From: an uncultured Erysipelotrichaceae bacterium
GTDB taxonomy: Bacteria; Bacillota_I; Bacilli_A; RF39; UBA660
Direction of reading: 5' to 3'
Assembly (NCBI GenBank): GCA_902772675.1
Contig: CACYBN010000169.1
Span: 1 to 8,685, forward strand
DNA length: 8,685 bases
Shown here: positions 1-6,378 of the stretch, in pieces
How the letters are laid out: every line of letters begins with the position of its first letter
How positions within the stretch are numbered: the first letter of the stretch is position 1
Program-made: the position numbers and the translations under genes
The notes under the pieces: generated by a model
Told to the model about the DNA's origin: nothing
The model's database searches: none
The model's input: only the letters and a program-made list of their open reading frames with translations

Positions 1-64
1 ATCCTAAAAATATACATATTCCAGTAGTAAAAATTAATATGATTAATAATAAAAATCTTTTCAT
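1..64 (-). CDS. N-terminus of a secreted or membrane protein (partial, runs off left edge)
   Basis: An ATG at 64..62 opens a frame that stays open to the window edge, giving 21 residues: Met-Lys-Arg followed by a long Leu/Ile/Phe-rich stretch. That is the form of a signal peptide or first membrane helix. The start is supported by AGGTGA at 74..69, four bases upstream of the ATG, and by an extended -10 promoter at 94..86. No lipobox is visible in the part present, so it is more likely a signal peptide or membrane anchor than a lipoprotein. The product cannot be identified from this fragment. It lies downstream of the tRNA-Arg terminator and appears to be an independent transcription unit. Confidence 0.7.
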   Translation of the reverse strand, partial: MKRFLLLIILIFTTGICIFLG

Positions 65-85
65 ACTCTCACCTATTCCATAACT

Positions 86-94
86 ATTATAACA
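86..94 (-). promoter_or_regulatory. Extended -10 promoter of the left-edge gene
   Basis: On the minus strand 94..86 reads TGTTATAAT, a perfect -10 (91..86) with the TGn extension. The expected -35 position (about 114..109, TTCGTA) is poor, as is usual for extended -10 promoters. Transcription would start near 79, just ahead of the Shine-Dalgarno site at 74..69. Confidence 0.6.
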
Positions 95-202
95 AATAAT
101 ATTTATCTTACGAAGTAACTGAATTACATCACCATTCTAAATCCACCTAATTTGTTTTTATATTAACATATTTCATTATCATATACAAATATATAATATC
201 TG

Positions 203-237
203 CAAACAAAAACTATGTGCCACCATGACACATAGTT
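203..237 (-). terminator. Rho-independent terminator after tRNA-Arg
   Basis: On the minus strand a perfect 9-bp stem (AACTATGTG at 237..229 with CACATAGTT at 219..211) encloses a 9-base loop. It is followed directly by a T-rich tail, TTTGTTTG, at 210..203. It begins nine bases past the CCA end of the tRNA and would end that transcript. Confidence 0.8.
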
Positions 238-245
238 AATTACTA

Positions 246-322
<77 letters not shown>

Positions 323-348
323 ATAAAGAACTATTTAAAGTTCTTTAT
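323..348 (-). other. Perfect hairpin across the yfhO stop, abutting tRNA-Arg
   Basis: ATAAAGAACT (323-332) and AGTTCTTTAT (339-348) form a perfect 10-bp inverted repeat with a 6-base AT loop. The yfhO stop codon (347..345) lies within the stem, and the hairpin ends exactly where the tRNA acceptor begins. No T-tract follows on the minus strand, so it does not look like a standard terminator. It may protect the yfhO mRNA 3' end or act as a spacer before tRNA 5' processing (inference). Confidence 0.6.
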
Positions 349-2711
349 CTATTTCTTCTTATATCAAAAATAATTATACCACTAAATAGAAGAATTCCAA
401 TAACAGTTAATACTAATCCTGTTTTTAGAAAAGCATTCTCATATCTTATTTCAATTTTATGTTTACCAGAACTTATATATATACCTGTAAAATACTTATT
501 ACTTATAAATGTTTTAACTTCTTTTCCATCCACAGTAACTTTAATACCTTTATTAAAGTATGTTTTAAATTCTAGTATTCCATTTTCTTTTATATCACAA
601 TTAGCTTTTATATAATTATTAGCTTCATCTACTATTTTAAAATTACTTGAGTTAAGAATACTTACGTCTTTATCATGTTCACTTGTTAGTACTTCATAAG
701 TATCTAAATTAGCAAATTTATATACTCCTGGATTATTAAAAGTAATTGTAACTTCATCTTTTATTTCTCCAGAATAATTACCTAAATTTAAAACAAAATT
801 ATTCTTATTAACATTAAATTCTTTATCTTCAAACTTAACTGTTATATCTAGATGATTATTATTTACATAATTATTATAATTATAAGAAACTTTCTTATCT
901 CCATATTTAGATCCATCAGATAATTTATTCATTATTTCTTTTTTAGATAAATTACGATATGTAATATTACCTACTATAAATAAATTACCATTAATACTAT
1001 CATCTAATTTAATTTTAATAGTATTATTATCCAAACTATTATATTCTTTTTCAAGATCTACTTTAGAATTAAAATTAATAATTTTTAAAGACATATTAGT
1101 ATTTTTAATAATATATTTTGTATCTATATCTTTAGCATTAATCGCACTAGTCTTATATAAAGATAATTCTTTTTCTAATGGACTATATTTTTCATAATCA
1201 TCTAAATCTATATAATTAGAATAATATATACCATAATTTAATTTATTATTAAATCTATCTTTAATATAATCTCTATCTTTATTAACCATTAAATCATTAT
1301 ATAAATCATATTTAAAACGAGATTCAATTAAATAATCAGAATTAGATGTAGATTCTACTTCCCTATTAGAAACATTATCTAAATAGTTATAACCACTTAC
1401 ATCAAAGAAATAATAACTATATACAATTGTATTAAATATTACTAAACTAATAAATATTACTGGGAATGTAATCTTATACTTAAATACTCTATTTATATTA
1501 AACTTACATAATAATAAATATAAATAACCTACTAAAGAGAAAATACTTATTAATAAAAACTTATCAGCTTTACAATCTAATAATATATATATGAAATAAT
1601 AGATTGTTACAAATAAAGTAATACTCTTTAGATCTTTTTTAGTTAAATCAATATAATTATCATAGAAATAACTAATTAAATAAGAAATTATAAATATAAT
1701 TACATAATACCAAGCAAAAGTATTTAAATTTAATTTATAAAATATATCTCCAATTCCTGGAATTAATAATATTAAAAATAATAAGAATAATAATATTAGA
1801 TAATGTTTATTTTCTTTAAAATTCTTAATAGTTAAAGGTAATACAATAAAAGTAAGAGATGTCATTCCTGCTACAAAGAAAGAATAAAATTGTTTATAAT
1901 AATCCAAATTATAATTATATCTTACTATATAGTTAATATTACTATACTCTATTAATTCTCTCATAACTGGATAGAAAATAAATCCAGATATTAATATCCC
2001 TACTAAAGAATAAAAGAATGTTTCTAAATATTTTAAAAGTAATATTTTTAAACCATAATTCTTATATCTATCTAGTATTAATATTGAACCATAAATAATT
2101 AAAAATATACTTGTAATAATAGCAAAATAGAAATTACCTATAAATGAAATACATATTATTAAAATATAGAAGTTTTTCTTATCTTCATTAACTAATCTTT
2201 CTATTCCTATAAGTAATAATGGGAATAAAATCATTGAATTTAAGAAGAATACTTCATTTATCATATAATATAAAGAATATATAGAAAAAGTATAAATAAT
2301 AGCTCCTACTATTGAACTAATATTAGATCTTTTATGATATTTAGAATATATTAAGAAAGATATACCTACAAAAAATAATCTAAGTAATACTAAATAATTA
2401 TATAAAGAATCTAGATTAGATGCTTTTACTAAAACAGCTAAATAGGAAAATATATCTCCGATTATATAAAATGAATAATTACAGAATAAATCTATTCCTA
2501 AATTAAAATCAAAAGAATTAAATACTCCATGATTAAATAAATCTATTACTATAGTTCTATAAGCTACTAAATTATTATAAGAAATTAAATCTTTACTGAT
2601 AAATCCTTTTCCATAAAAAGAAAATAAAGAAGTTATAAATATAACTATAACAAAAAAAGACAAAGTATATCCTAAAAACAAATATAATTTATCTTTTATC
2701 TTATTATTCAT
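345..2711 (-). CDS. yfhO: YfhO-family multi-pass membrane glycosyltransferase (GT-C type)
   Basis: A 788-residue integral membrane protein. The first helix is at about residues 10-31. A periplasm-side loop carries the family's early acidic residue (D41) and the Leu-Gly pattern near 71-72. Many hydrophobic helices follow up to about residue 430, then a soluble beta-rich domain (about 430-755), and a final helix at about 761-783 followed by a basic tail. The segment just before the last helix (Val-Asp-Gly-Lys-Glu-Val, then Ser-Gly-Lys-His-Lys-Ile-Glu) is the signature YfhO C-terminus. In Bacillus subtilis and Listeria, YfhO/GtlB proteins glycosylate lipoteichoic acid on the outer face from a lipid-linked sugar; that role is inferred here. 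It is last in a four-gene envelope operon, 20 bases after the 186-residue gene. Its Shine-Dalgarno is an unusual run of six G at 2724..2719. The final codons contain the tRNA-Arg promoter. Family certain; substrate unknown. Confidence 0.88.
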   Translation of the reverse strand: MNNKIKDKLYLFLGYTLSFFVIVIFITSLFSFYGKGFISKDLISYNNLVAYRTIVIDLFNHGVFNSFDFNLGIDLFCNYSFYIIGDIFSYLAVLVKASNLDSLYNYLVLLRLFFVGISFLIYSKYHKRSNISSIVGAIIYTFSIYSLYYMINEVFFLNSMILFPLLLIGIERLVNEDKKNFYILIICISFIGNFYFAIITSIFLIIYGSILILDRYKNYGLKILLLKYLETFFYSLVGILISGFIFYPVMRELIEYSNINYIVRYNYNLDYYKQFYSFFVAGMTSLTFIVLPLTIKNFKENKHYLILLFLLFLILLIPGIGDIFYKLNLNTFAWYYVIIFIISYLISYFYDNYIDLTKKDLKSITLFVTIYYFIYILLDCKADKFLLISIFSLVGYLYLLLCKFNINRVFKYKITFPVIFISLVIFNTIVYSYYFFDVSGYNYLDNVSNREVESTSNSDYLIESRFKYDLYNDLMVNKDRDYIKDRFNNKLNYGIYYSNYIDLDDYEKYSPLEKELSLYKTSAINAKDIDTKYIIKNTNMSLKIINFNSKVDLEKEYNSLDNNTIKIKLDDSINGNLFIVGNITYRNLSKKEIMNKLSDGSKYGDKKVSYNYNNYVNNNHLDITVKFEDKEFNVNKNNFVLNLGNYSGEIKDEVTITFNNPGVYKFANLDTYEVLTSEHDKDVSILNSSNFKIVDEANNYIKANCDIKENGILEFKTYFNKGIKVTVDGKEVKTFISNKYFTGIYISSGKHKIEIRYENAFLKTGLVLTVIGILLFSGIIIFDIRRNR
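373..400 (-). promoter_or_regulatory. Probable tRNA-Arg promoter inside the yfhO 3' end
   Basis: The minus strand has TTGGAA at 400..395, a 16-base spacer, and TATAAT at 378..373 preceded by TGG, giving the extended -10 TGGTATAAT. Transcription would start near 366, about 44 bases before the tRNA 5' end. The same bases encode part of the last membrane helix of YfhO. The perfect -10, the TG extension and the fair -35 together make this more convincing than a chance TATAAT in AT-rich DNA. Confidence 0.55.
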
Positions 2712-2731
2712 ATTAAATCCCCCCAGACTTA

Positions 2732-3292
2732 TTATTTAGCTTTATGATCGAATCTAATTGTTCCTGTTTGTATATAGTTTTCATCACTACTTGATGTTAT
2801 TACTAAATATATAATATCATTTTTAAAGCTAATTGTCCCAGAAAAAGAGATTTTTTCTTCATTTATATCAAATAAAGCTTTCTCTTCATCAAATTCTGCA
2901 TTGATAGATGGAAACTCATATTTTTCTGATTCTTCAGTAGTTTCTGTTGTTTTTTCTTCTTGTGCTTTGTCTTCAGTAGTATTTTCTTCTTCATATTCTT
3001 CATGCATTTTTGCATCTCTTTTACCTGTTAAAGAAAATATAACTGTAGATCCATCAAATTTAAGAATTTCTAGTTCTGTATCTTCGGAATAACCATCTTC
3101 ACTAGATACATACCATTTACCTAAATATTTATCATAATCTATTTCTTCTACTTTTGCTTCTTTATCTTTAACGAGTTTTTCTTTACTAGGATGTAATACA
3201 AATAAATAACCTAATACCACAAGTCCAATAACAAATATAAAAAATATTATCCAGTAAAAAGATCTTTCATTATCATTTTCTAAATATTCCAT
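2732..3292 (-). CDS. Membrane-anchored extracytoplasmic protein with possible calycin-like domain and Glu/Thr-rich insert
   Basis: A 186-residue protein. It has a short charged N-terminus, one membrane helix at about residues 12-33, then an extracellular domain. Residues 56-61 read Tyr-Leu-Gly-Lys-Trp-Tyr, resembling the G-x-W first strand of lipocalin/calycin barrels. Alternating beta-like strands follow (about 71-90 and 125-180). Residues 97-124 form a low-complexity Glu/Thr/Lys linker that interrupts the putative barrel. No enzyme motif is visible. The start is firm: its GGAGGT Shine-Dalgarno is made by the last codons of the preceding gene, whose stop lies three bases before this ATG, so translation is probably coupled. 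Its place between peptidoglycan peptidases and YfhO suggests an envelope accessory role. The calycin assignment is tentative; a lineage-specific hypothetical is the alternative. Confidence 0.75.
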   Translation of the reverse strand: MEYLENDNERSFYWIIFFIFVIGLVVLGYLFVLHPSKEKLVKDKEAKVEEIDYDKYLGKWYVSSEDGYSEDTELEILKFDGSTVIFSLTGKRDAKMHEEYEEENTTEDKAQEEKTTETTEESEKYEFPSINAEFDEEKALFDINEEKISFSGTISFKNDIIYLVITSSSDENYIQTGTIRFDHKAK

Positions 3293-3295
3293 TTG

Positions 3296-3838
3296 TTATA
3301 CCTCCATTTTTTCTATATATTCTTCTAAAACCATATTATTTTTAGTAATGAATTTTGCTACTTTCTTACCTACATATCTATAATGCCATGGTTCGAAATT
3401 ATAACCTGTAATATCCTCTTTACCTTCAGGATATCTTAAAACAAATCCATATTTAAATGCATTTTTCTTTAACCATAAATATTCTCTGGAGATAATAAAA
3501 GGACTAGTATCTCCACTTTTAATATCTATAGCAAGACCAGTATGATGTTCACTAACACCTACTTTAGCAACATATTTATCAGTATATTCTTCTCCTTCAT
3601 TTTCTATGCTTTCTTTTATTTCTAATTCTTGTTCTTTAAAAGATCTATATCCAGAATTAGCAATTAAATAATATCCTCTTCCATATGCTTTAGATGCCAT
3701 CAAATTAAAAGCATTACGACATTTTCTTTCTAAATAAATATCTTTTAAAGAATATCTTTTACTTACCATTACTAAGTCTATATCAAGTTCTTTTTTTAAT
3801 TTATTCTTCTTGTTAACTAACATTGTATATGAATACAT
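3296..3838 (-). CDS. M15B D,D-/L,D-carboxypeptidase domain protein without signal sequence (VanY/VanXY-like)
   Basis: A 180-residue protein consisting only of the peptidase M15B (VanY) domain. Visible motifs are Ser-Gly-Tyr-Arg at 62-65, the zinc motif SxHxxGxAxD (S96, H98, G101, A103, D105), and E149-P-W-H152. Predicted zinc ligands are H98, D105 and H152, with E149 as catalytic base, so it should be active on D-Ala or related peptidoglycan termini. It aligns end to end with the C-terminal half of the upstream gene, so the two look like tandem duplicates. It lacks any signal peptide or membrane helix, and a TAG stop five codons upstream in frame rules out a longer start. It is therefore predicted to be cytoplasmic, like the vancomycin-resistance VanXY proteins, which are of similar length. 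No van ligase is in the window. The Shine-Dalgarno AGGTG overlaps the previous stop. Confidence 0.88.
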   Translation of the reverse strand: MYSYTMLVNKKNKLKKELDIDLVMVSKRYSLKDIYLERKCRNAFNLMASKAYGRGYYLIANSGYRSFKEQELEIKESIENEGEEYTDKYVAKVGVSEHHTGLAIDIKSGDTSPFIISREYLWLKKNAFKYGFVLRYPEGKEDITGYNFEPWHYRYVGKKVAKFITKNNMVLEEYIEKMEV

Positions 3839-3845
3839 AAAGCAC

Positions 3846-4949
3846 CTACTTATCTAAATACATTGCATAGTATTCTTCATAACTCAATCCTTGTTGATAT
3901 ACTTTAGTAGCAGTTTCTACTCCTACATATCTAAAATGCCAAGATTCTGAATGAATACCAGTAATATTTACTTTACTTTCAGGGAATCTATGGATAAATC
4001 CATATTTATATGAATTTTTTAAAACCCACTTATACTCTTTTGAATTTTTAAATACCTTACTAGATGTACTTTTTATATCAACACCTAATCCAGTTTGATG
4101 TTCTGAAAATCCAGGTAAAGTAACAAATTTATCATTATATGATTTACCATATAATTTTAAATAATAATTATATAATTTTTCTTGTGTATCATAATCTCTA
4201 TATCCTGAATTAGCCTTCATATGTAATCCTTCTTTTTCAGCTGCTACACACATCTCTAAAAAAGCATCAGCAGCTTGTTTATTAAGATATATTTCTTCAT
4301 CAGAATAATTACTATCTATTAAAACTAAATCATCAGGAACAAAATCTTTATCTAATTTATTATATTTATTAACTAACATAGTTATAGAGAATTTATCTAC
4401 ATTATTAGGATCTTGATAATAATCTTTATCTAATCCAATATTTACATGTAAAACAGTTTTTTGATAAGAACCATTAAAATATTCTATATATCTATCATAG
4501 TTTTCTTCTTTAAAATAATCTATAGCTAAATATTTACCTATATCATAAATATATTTAGAAGTTAATTTCTCAATAAATTTATCACTAGTCTTAGCATAAA
4601 TATTATTTATTTCATCTATTTTATAACCTAAATCTAATAACTTATTAATATTATTCAAGAAATTATCTCTATCATAATACTTAATAGACATATAATCATC
4701 TATTCGATCAGGATTATATCCTTCTTCACCATAGATCTTATCTAAAGTTTCACTATATTCTTTATCTATAACATAACTATAAATACCATCTTTATACATA
4801 TCTATTGATGTATCTAAAGAATATTTATGATTATGAAGTTTATAAATACTTCTAATTGGATAATAAGAAGTAACTACTACTAAAACTCCAAGAAATACAA
4901 TCAATATTCTAAATGGTAATCTAAGTCTAAGTTCCTTTTTTTTATTCAT
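3846..4949 (-). CDS. Membrane-anchored M15B D,D-/L,D-carboxypeptidase (VanY/LdcB-like)
   Basis: A 367-residue protein from the chosen ATG. A basic N-terminus is followed by one membrane helix (about residues 13-30). Next comes a charged, helix-rich extracellular region of about 150 residues with no recognised domain, and then a C-terminal M15B peptidase (about 187-367). Motifs are Ser-Gly-Tyr-Arg (R251), SEH at 282-284 with D291, and E335-S-W-H338. Zinc ligands H284, D291 and H338 and the catalytic glutamate are all intact; Gly replaces the usual Ala in SxHxxGxAxD. These enzymes trim stem peptides of peptidoglycan on the outer face. A GTG at 4958 in frame would add three residues, but ATG 4949 has GGGTGA at good spacing and is preferred. 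First gene of the envelope operon; its stop is seven bases before the next start. Confidence 0.88.
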   Translation of the reverse strand: MNKKKELRLRLPFRILIVFLGVLVVVTSYYPIRSIYKLHNHKYSLDTSIDMYKDGIYSYVIDKEYSETLDKIYGEEGYNPDRIDDYMSIKYYDRDNFLNNINKLLDLGYKIDEINNIYAKTSDKFIEKLTSKYIYDIGKYLAIDYFKEENYDRYIEYFNGSYQKTVLHVNIGLDKDYYQDPNNVDKFSITMLVNKYNKLDKDFVPDDLVLIDSNYSDEEIYLNKQAADAFLEMCVAAEKEGLHMKANSGYRDYDTQEKLYNYYLKLYGKSYNDKFVTLPGFSEHQTGLGVDIKSTSSKVFKNSKEYKWVLKNSYKYGFIHRFPESKVNITGIHSESWHFRYVGVETATKVYQQGLSYEEYYAMYLDK

Positions 4950-4978
4950 AAACTTCACCCGTTTTTTAGAGTATCATC

Positions 4979-5007
4979 TCTATAGTAAATATTATCATAA
5001 ATAACAA
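4979..5007 (-). promoter_or_regulatory. Candidate promoter of the envelope operon
   Basis: The minus strand reads TTGTTA (5007..5002), 17 bases, then TATAGA (4984..4979). Both hexamers match four of six consensus bases. The start would be near 4972, giving a leader of about 23 bases with the Shine-Dalgarno. A perfect TTGACA also lies at 5050..5045, but the nearest -10-like hexamers there (TATGTG at 16 bases, TGTAAT at 20) are weaker or badly spaced. The region must hold the operon promoter; which element is used is uncertain. Confidence 0.4.
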
Positions 5008-5217
5008 GATATTTCTTTATTACACATACATATTTACATATATTTGTCAAAAAAATAGAGAAATATTTTTATCTATGTAAAATCAATTAACTATATTACT
5101 TATTACAATTATTCTTTGATCTTTTATAAAAATACTATCTAGTAATCTATAAAATCTACTGAAATAATTGGAGAAAGTAAGTGACATGGGGGGTTTTGAG
5201 TTACAAGACCAACCAAA

Positions 5218-5337
5218 ATGTTCTTTGAAGAAATTGATCCTAGTCGTAAAGATAATATTACTAAACAAACACATAGATTTGAATTAGCAACTAATTTATC
5301 AAAAGATTATACAAAACAAGATAAAAACCAGTCTTAA
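5218..5337 (+). pseudogene. Short plus-strand coding remnant ending in a terminator, unidentified
   Basis: From ATG 5218 to TAA 5335-5337 the plus strand encodes 39 hydrophilic residues with normal-looking codon use (Phe-Phe-Glu-Glu-Ile-Asp-Pro-Ser-Arg-Lys at the start). It ends inside a strong terminator, so a gene in this direction clearly once ended here. The ATG has no Shine-Dalgarno. Upstream in the same frame the reading stays plausible through two TGA codons (5182-5184 and 5197-5199), which fall where Trp would fit, before TAG-TAA at 5143-5148. A GGAG at 5170-5173 could serve GTG 5181 or ATG 5186 in other frames, but both run out quickly. The simplest reading is the 3' end of a decayed gene. 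I do not recognise the family. The 4950-5217 interval otherwise holds only promoter-like sequence for the minus-strand operon. Confidence 0.4.
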
Positions 5338-5351
5338 AAAACTGGTTTTTT
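5323..5351. terminator. Bidirectional terminator between the lipoprotein gene and the plus-strand remnant
   Basis: A perfect 10-bp inverted repeat, AAAAACCAGT (5323-5332) and ACTGGTTTTT (5341-5350), encloses an 8-base loop. On the plus strand it ends in a T run (5345-5351, then TTT at 5353-5355). On the minus strand it ends in TTTTT too, serving the lipoprotein gene whose stop is at 5356..5354. The TAA of the plus-strand remnant (5335-5337) lies in the loop. Confidence 0.85.
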
Positions 5352-5353
5352 AT

Positions 5354-5764
5354 TTATTCTACTAATTGTAAATAGTAAATTCTTCCTTCATCCATAGTCG
5401 GAGTAGTTAACTCTGTTTCTTTATCTAAGAATATTTCAAATTCTGTCTTTTTACTATTTAAATCAATACCCTTTTCTTTATCAGAATATGGACTTTCTGT
5501 TTGAATTATTATACTATCCTTATTAATCTTTGTTATTTTAAATTTAAAATAATCAGAATCAACACTATATTCTTTGTCTAAGACAACTTCATAATCATTA
5601 GTTACTTCTTTTGGTTTATAATTTTCAGTCCAACCAGACCAACTAGATTCTTTAATTCTCAATTTGAAATCCACTTTTATTTCTTCTTCTTTTTCTTTAT
5701 TACATCCAGTTAACAAAAAAACAAATGCAAGTAAAACTGTAAAAATAATTATTCTTTTTTTCAT
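5354..5764 (-). CDS. Small secreted lipoprotein, function unknown
   Basis: A 136-residue protein with a textbook lipoprotein signal: Met-Lys-Lys-Arg, a hydrophobic core, then Leu-Leu-Thr-Gly-Cys with Cys21 as the lipidation site. A Lys/Glu-rich linker follows (22-31), then about 100 residues of alternating charged and hydrophobic residues that look beta-rich, including a Trp-Ser-Gly-Trp stretch near 42-45. No catalytic or binding motif is recognised. The start is supported by GAGGTG five bases upstream and an extended -10 promoter at 5791..5783, so it is a single-gene unit closed by the terminator at 5323-5351. It should be anchored to the outer face of the cell membrane; nothing nearby fixes its role. 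Confidence 0.8.
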   Translation of the reverse strand: MKKRIIIFTVLLAFVFLLTGCNKEKEEEIKVDFKLRIKESSWSGWTENYKPKEVTNDYEVVLDKEYSVDSDYFKFKITKINKDSIIIQTESPYSDKEKGIDLNSKKTEFEIFLDKETELTTPTMDEGRIYYLQLVE

Positions 5765-5782
5765 ATTAACACCTCTATATTT

Positions 5783-5791
5783 ATTATATCA
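5783..5791 (-). promoter_or_regulatory. Extended -10 promoter of the lipoprotein gene
   Basis: On the minus strand 5791..5783 reads TGATATAAT, a perfect -10 with TGn extension. The -35 position is only T-rich. The predicted start is near 5776, just before the GAGGTG Shine-Dalgarno. The promoter follows directly on the terminator of the LURP-one pseudogene. Confidence 0.65.
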
Positions 5792-5800
5792 TTTCTTATT

Positions 5801-5851
5801 AAAAAAAAATATATTACTTCTAATAATCTTCATTTTTAATTATTAGAAGTA
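5801..5851 (-). terminator. Terminator of the LURP-one pseudogene
   Basis: A perfect 13-bp inverted repeat (5815-5827 with 5839-5851) has an 11-base loop. On the minus strand it is followed, after a 5-base AT spacer, by nine T (5809..5801). The pseudogene's last codons form one arm and its TAA (5838..5836) sits in the loop. The stem is almost all A-T, so its strength is moderate. Confidence 0.65.
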
Positions 5852-6320
5852 TTTTGATTTCTATTTACATCATTTGCTATAGCAACAATAATTGCTAAAA
5901 CTAATTCTTTTTTACTTGTATCATTAATATTTATTTCATATTTATCTCCAATCGAAATAAATTTTCTTTTTATACTTCCTATCTCAACATTTTTATCATC
6001 ACATACTGTAAAATCTAACATCATGAAATTACCTTTAACTTTATATTCATTACTTAATAAATAATCATTTTTTAATAGTTAAAATTTTTTTGTTATTTTA
6101 AAATCAAACTTATCATCAATATATACATTATAATTAGAAGTAAGATGAAGAATTTCTTATTCTATATAAGATATTTTATTCCTTCTATATCCGTTATCGT
6201 AGTTTTATTTCCAATAGAAATAACTTTACTAGAAATTTCATATACCTCCTTATTATTTTCATCTCTTACATAAAACTTATTATGAATCGAAAGAAGTTTT
6301 TCATTAACATATAATTTCAT
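5836..6320 (-). pseudogene. LURP-one-related (YxjI-like, tubby-fold) protein, broken by one frameshift and two stops
   Basis: AGGAGGA at 6333..6327 precedes ATG 6320, which opens with the family-typical Met-Lys-Leu-Tyr-Val and a repeat Val-Ile-Ser-Ile-Gly-Asn. Frame one runs about 47 codons to GGA at 6182..6180, then ends at TAG 6164..6162. Restoring one base near 6179 moves the reading into a second frame that continues Lys-Ile-Ser-Tyr-Ile-Glu, meets TAA at 6159..6157 (where Gln would fit), continues with Val-Tyr-Ile-Asp-Asp, meets TAA at 6081..6079, and runs to the natural stop at 5836. The last part holds the family's closing motifs, Ile-Gly-Asp-Lys-Tyr-Glu-Ile and the hydrophobic Ala-Ile-Ile-Val-Ala-Ile helix. 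The repaired length of about 161 residues matches the family. These are small cytosolic beta-barrel proteins of poorly known function. An ATG at 6024 opens the last 62 codons but lacks a convincing ribosome site. Confidence 0.88.
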
Positions 6321-6378
6321 TTACAATCCTCCTAAACTAGGATATCACATTGATTAATTTCTACTCATATACCTAATG

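Noticed and set aside
100..202. Tiny gene or riboswitch between the tRNA terminator and the left-edge promoter
   Set aside because: On the minus strand an AGGTGG is followed by ATG with only three codons before TAA; no longer frame and no recognised riboswitch motif.
2901..3092. 63-codon plus-strand frame within the 186-residue gene
   Set aside because: Ser/Val-rich antisense of the Glu/Thr-rich segment; no ribosome site.
4950..4958. GTG start adding three residues to the first M15B peptidase
   Set aside because: The GTG is itself part of the Shine-Dalgarno (GGGTGA) of the better-placed ATG at 4949.
5181..5229. RF2-like +1 programmed frameshift (CTT TGA) joining GTG 5181 to the plus-strand tail
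   Set aside because: The CTT-TGA pair is present and GGAG lies seven bases before the GTG, but there is no Shine-Dalgarno-like stimulator before the CTT and the product does not resemble RF2; chance in a decayed gene is simpler.
5083..5274. 63-codon minus-strand frame starting at 5274
   Set aside because: No ribosome site, atypical composition, and it lies opposite the more coding-like plus-strand remnant; a shadow.
5664..5846. 60-codon plus-strand frame opposite the lipoprotein signal peptide
   Set aside because: Antisense shadow running through the lipoprotein promoter and the neighbouring terminator.
5836..6024. 62-codon minus-strand frame as an independent small gene
   Set aside because: It is in frame with, and completes, the LURP-one-related pseudogene; its ATG is an internal Met and lacks a convincing Shine-Dalgarno.
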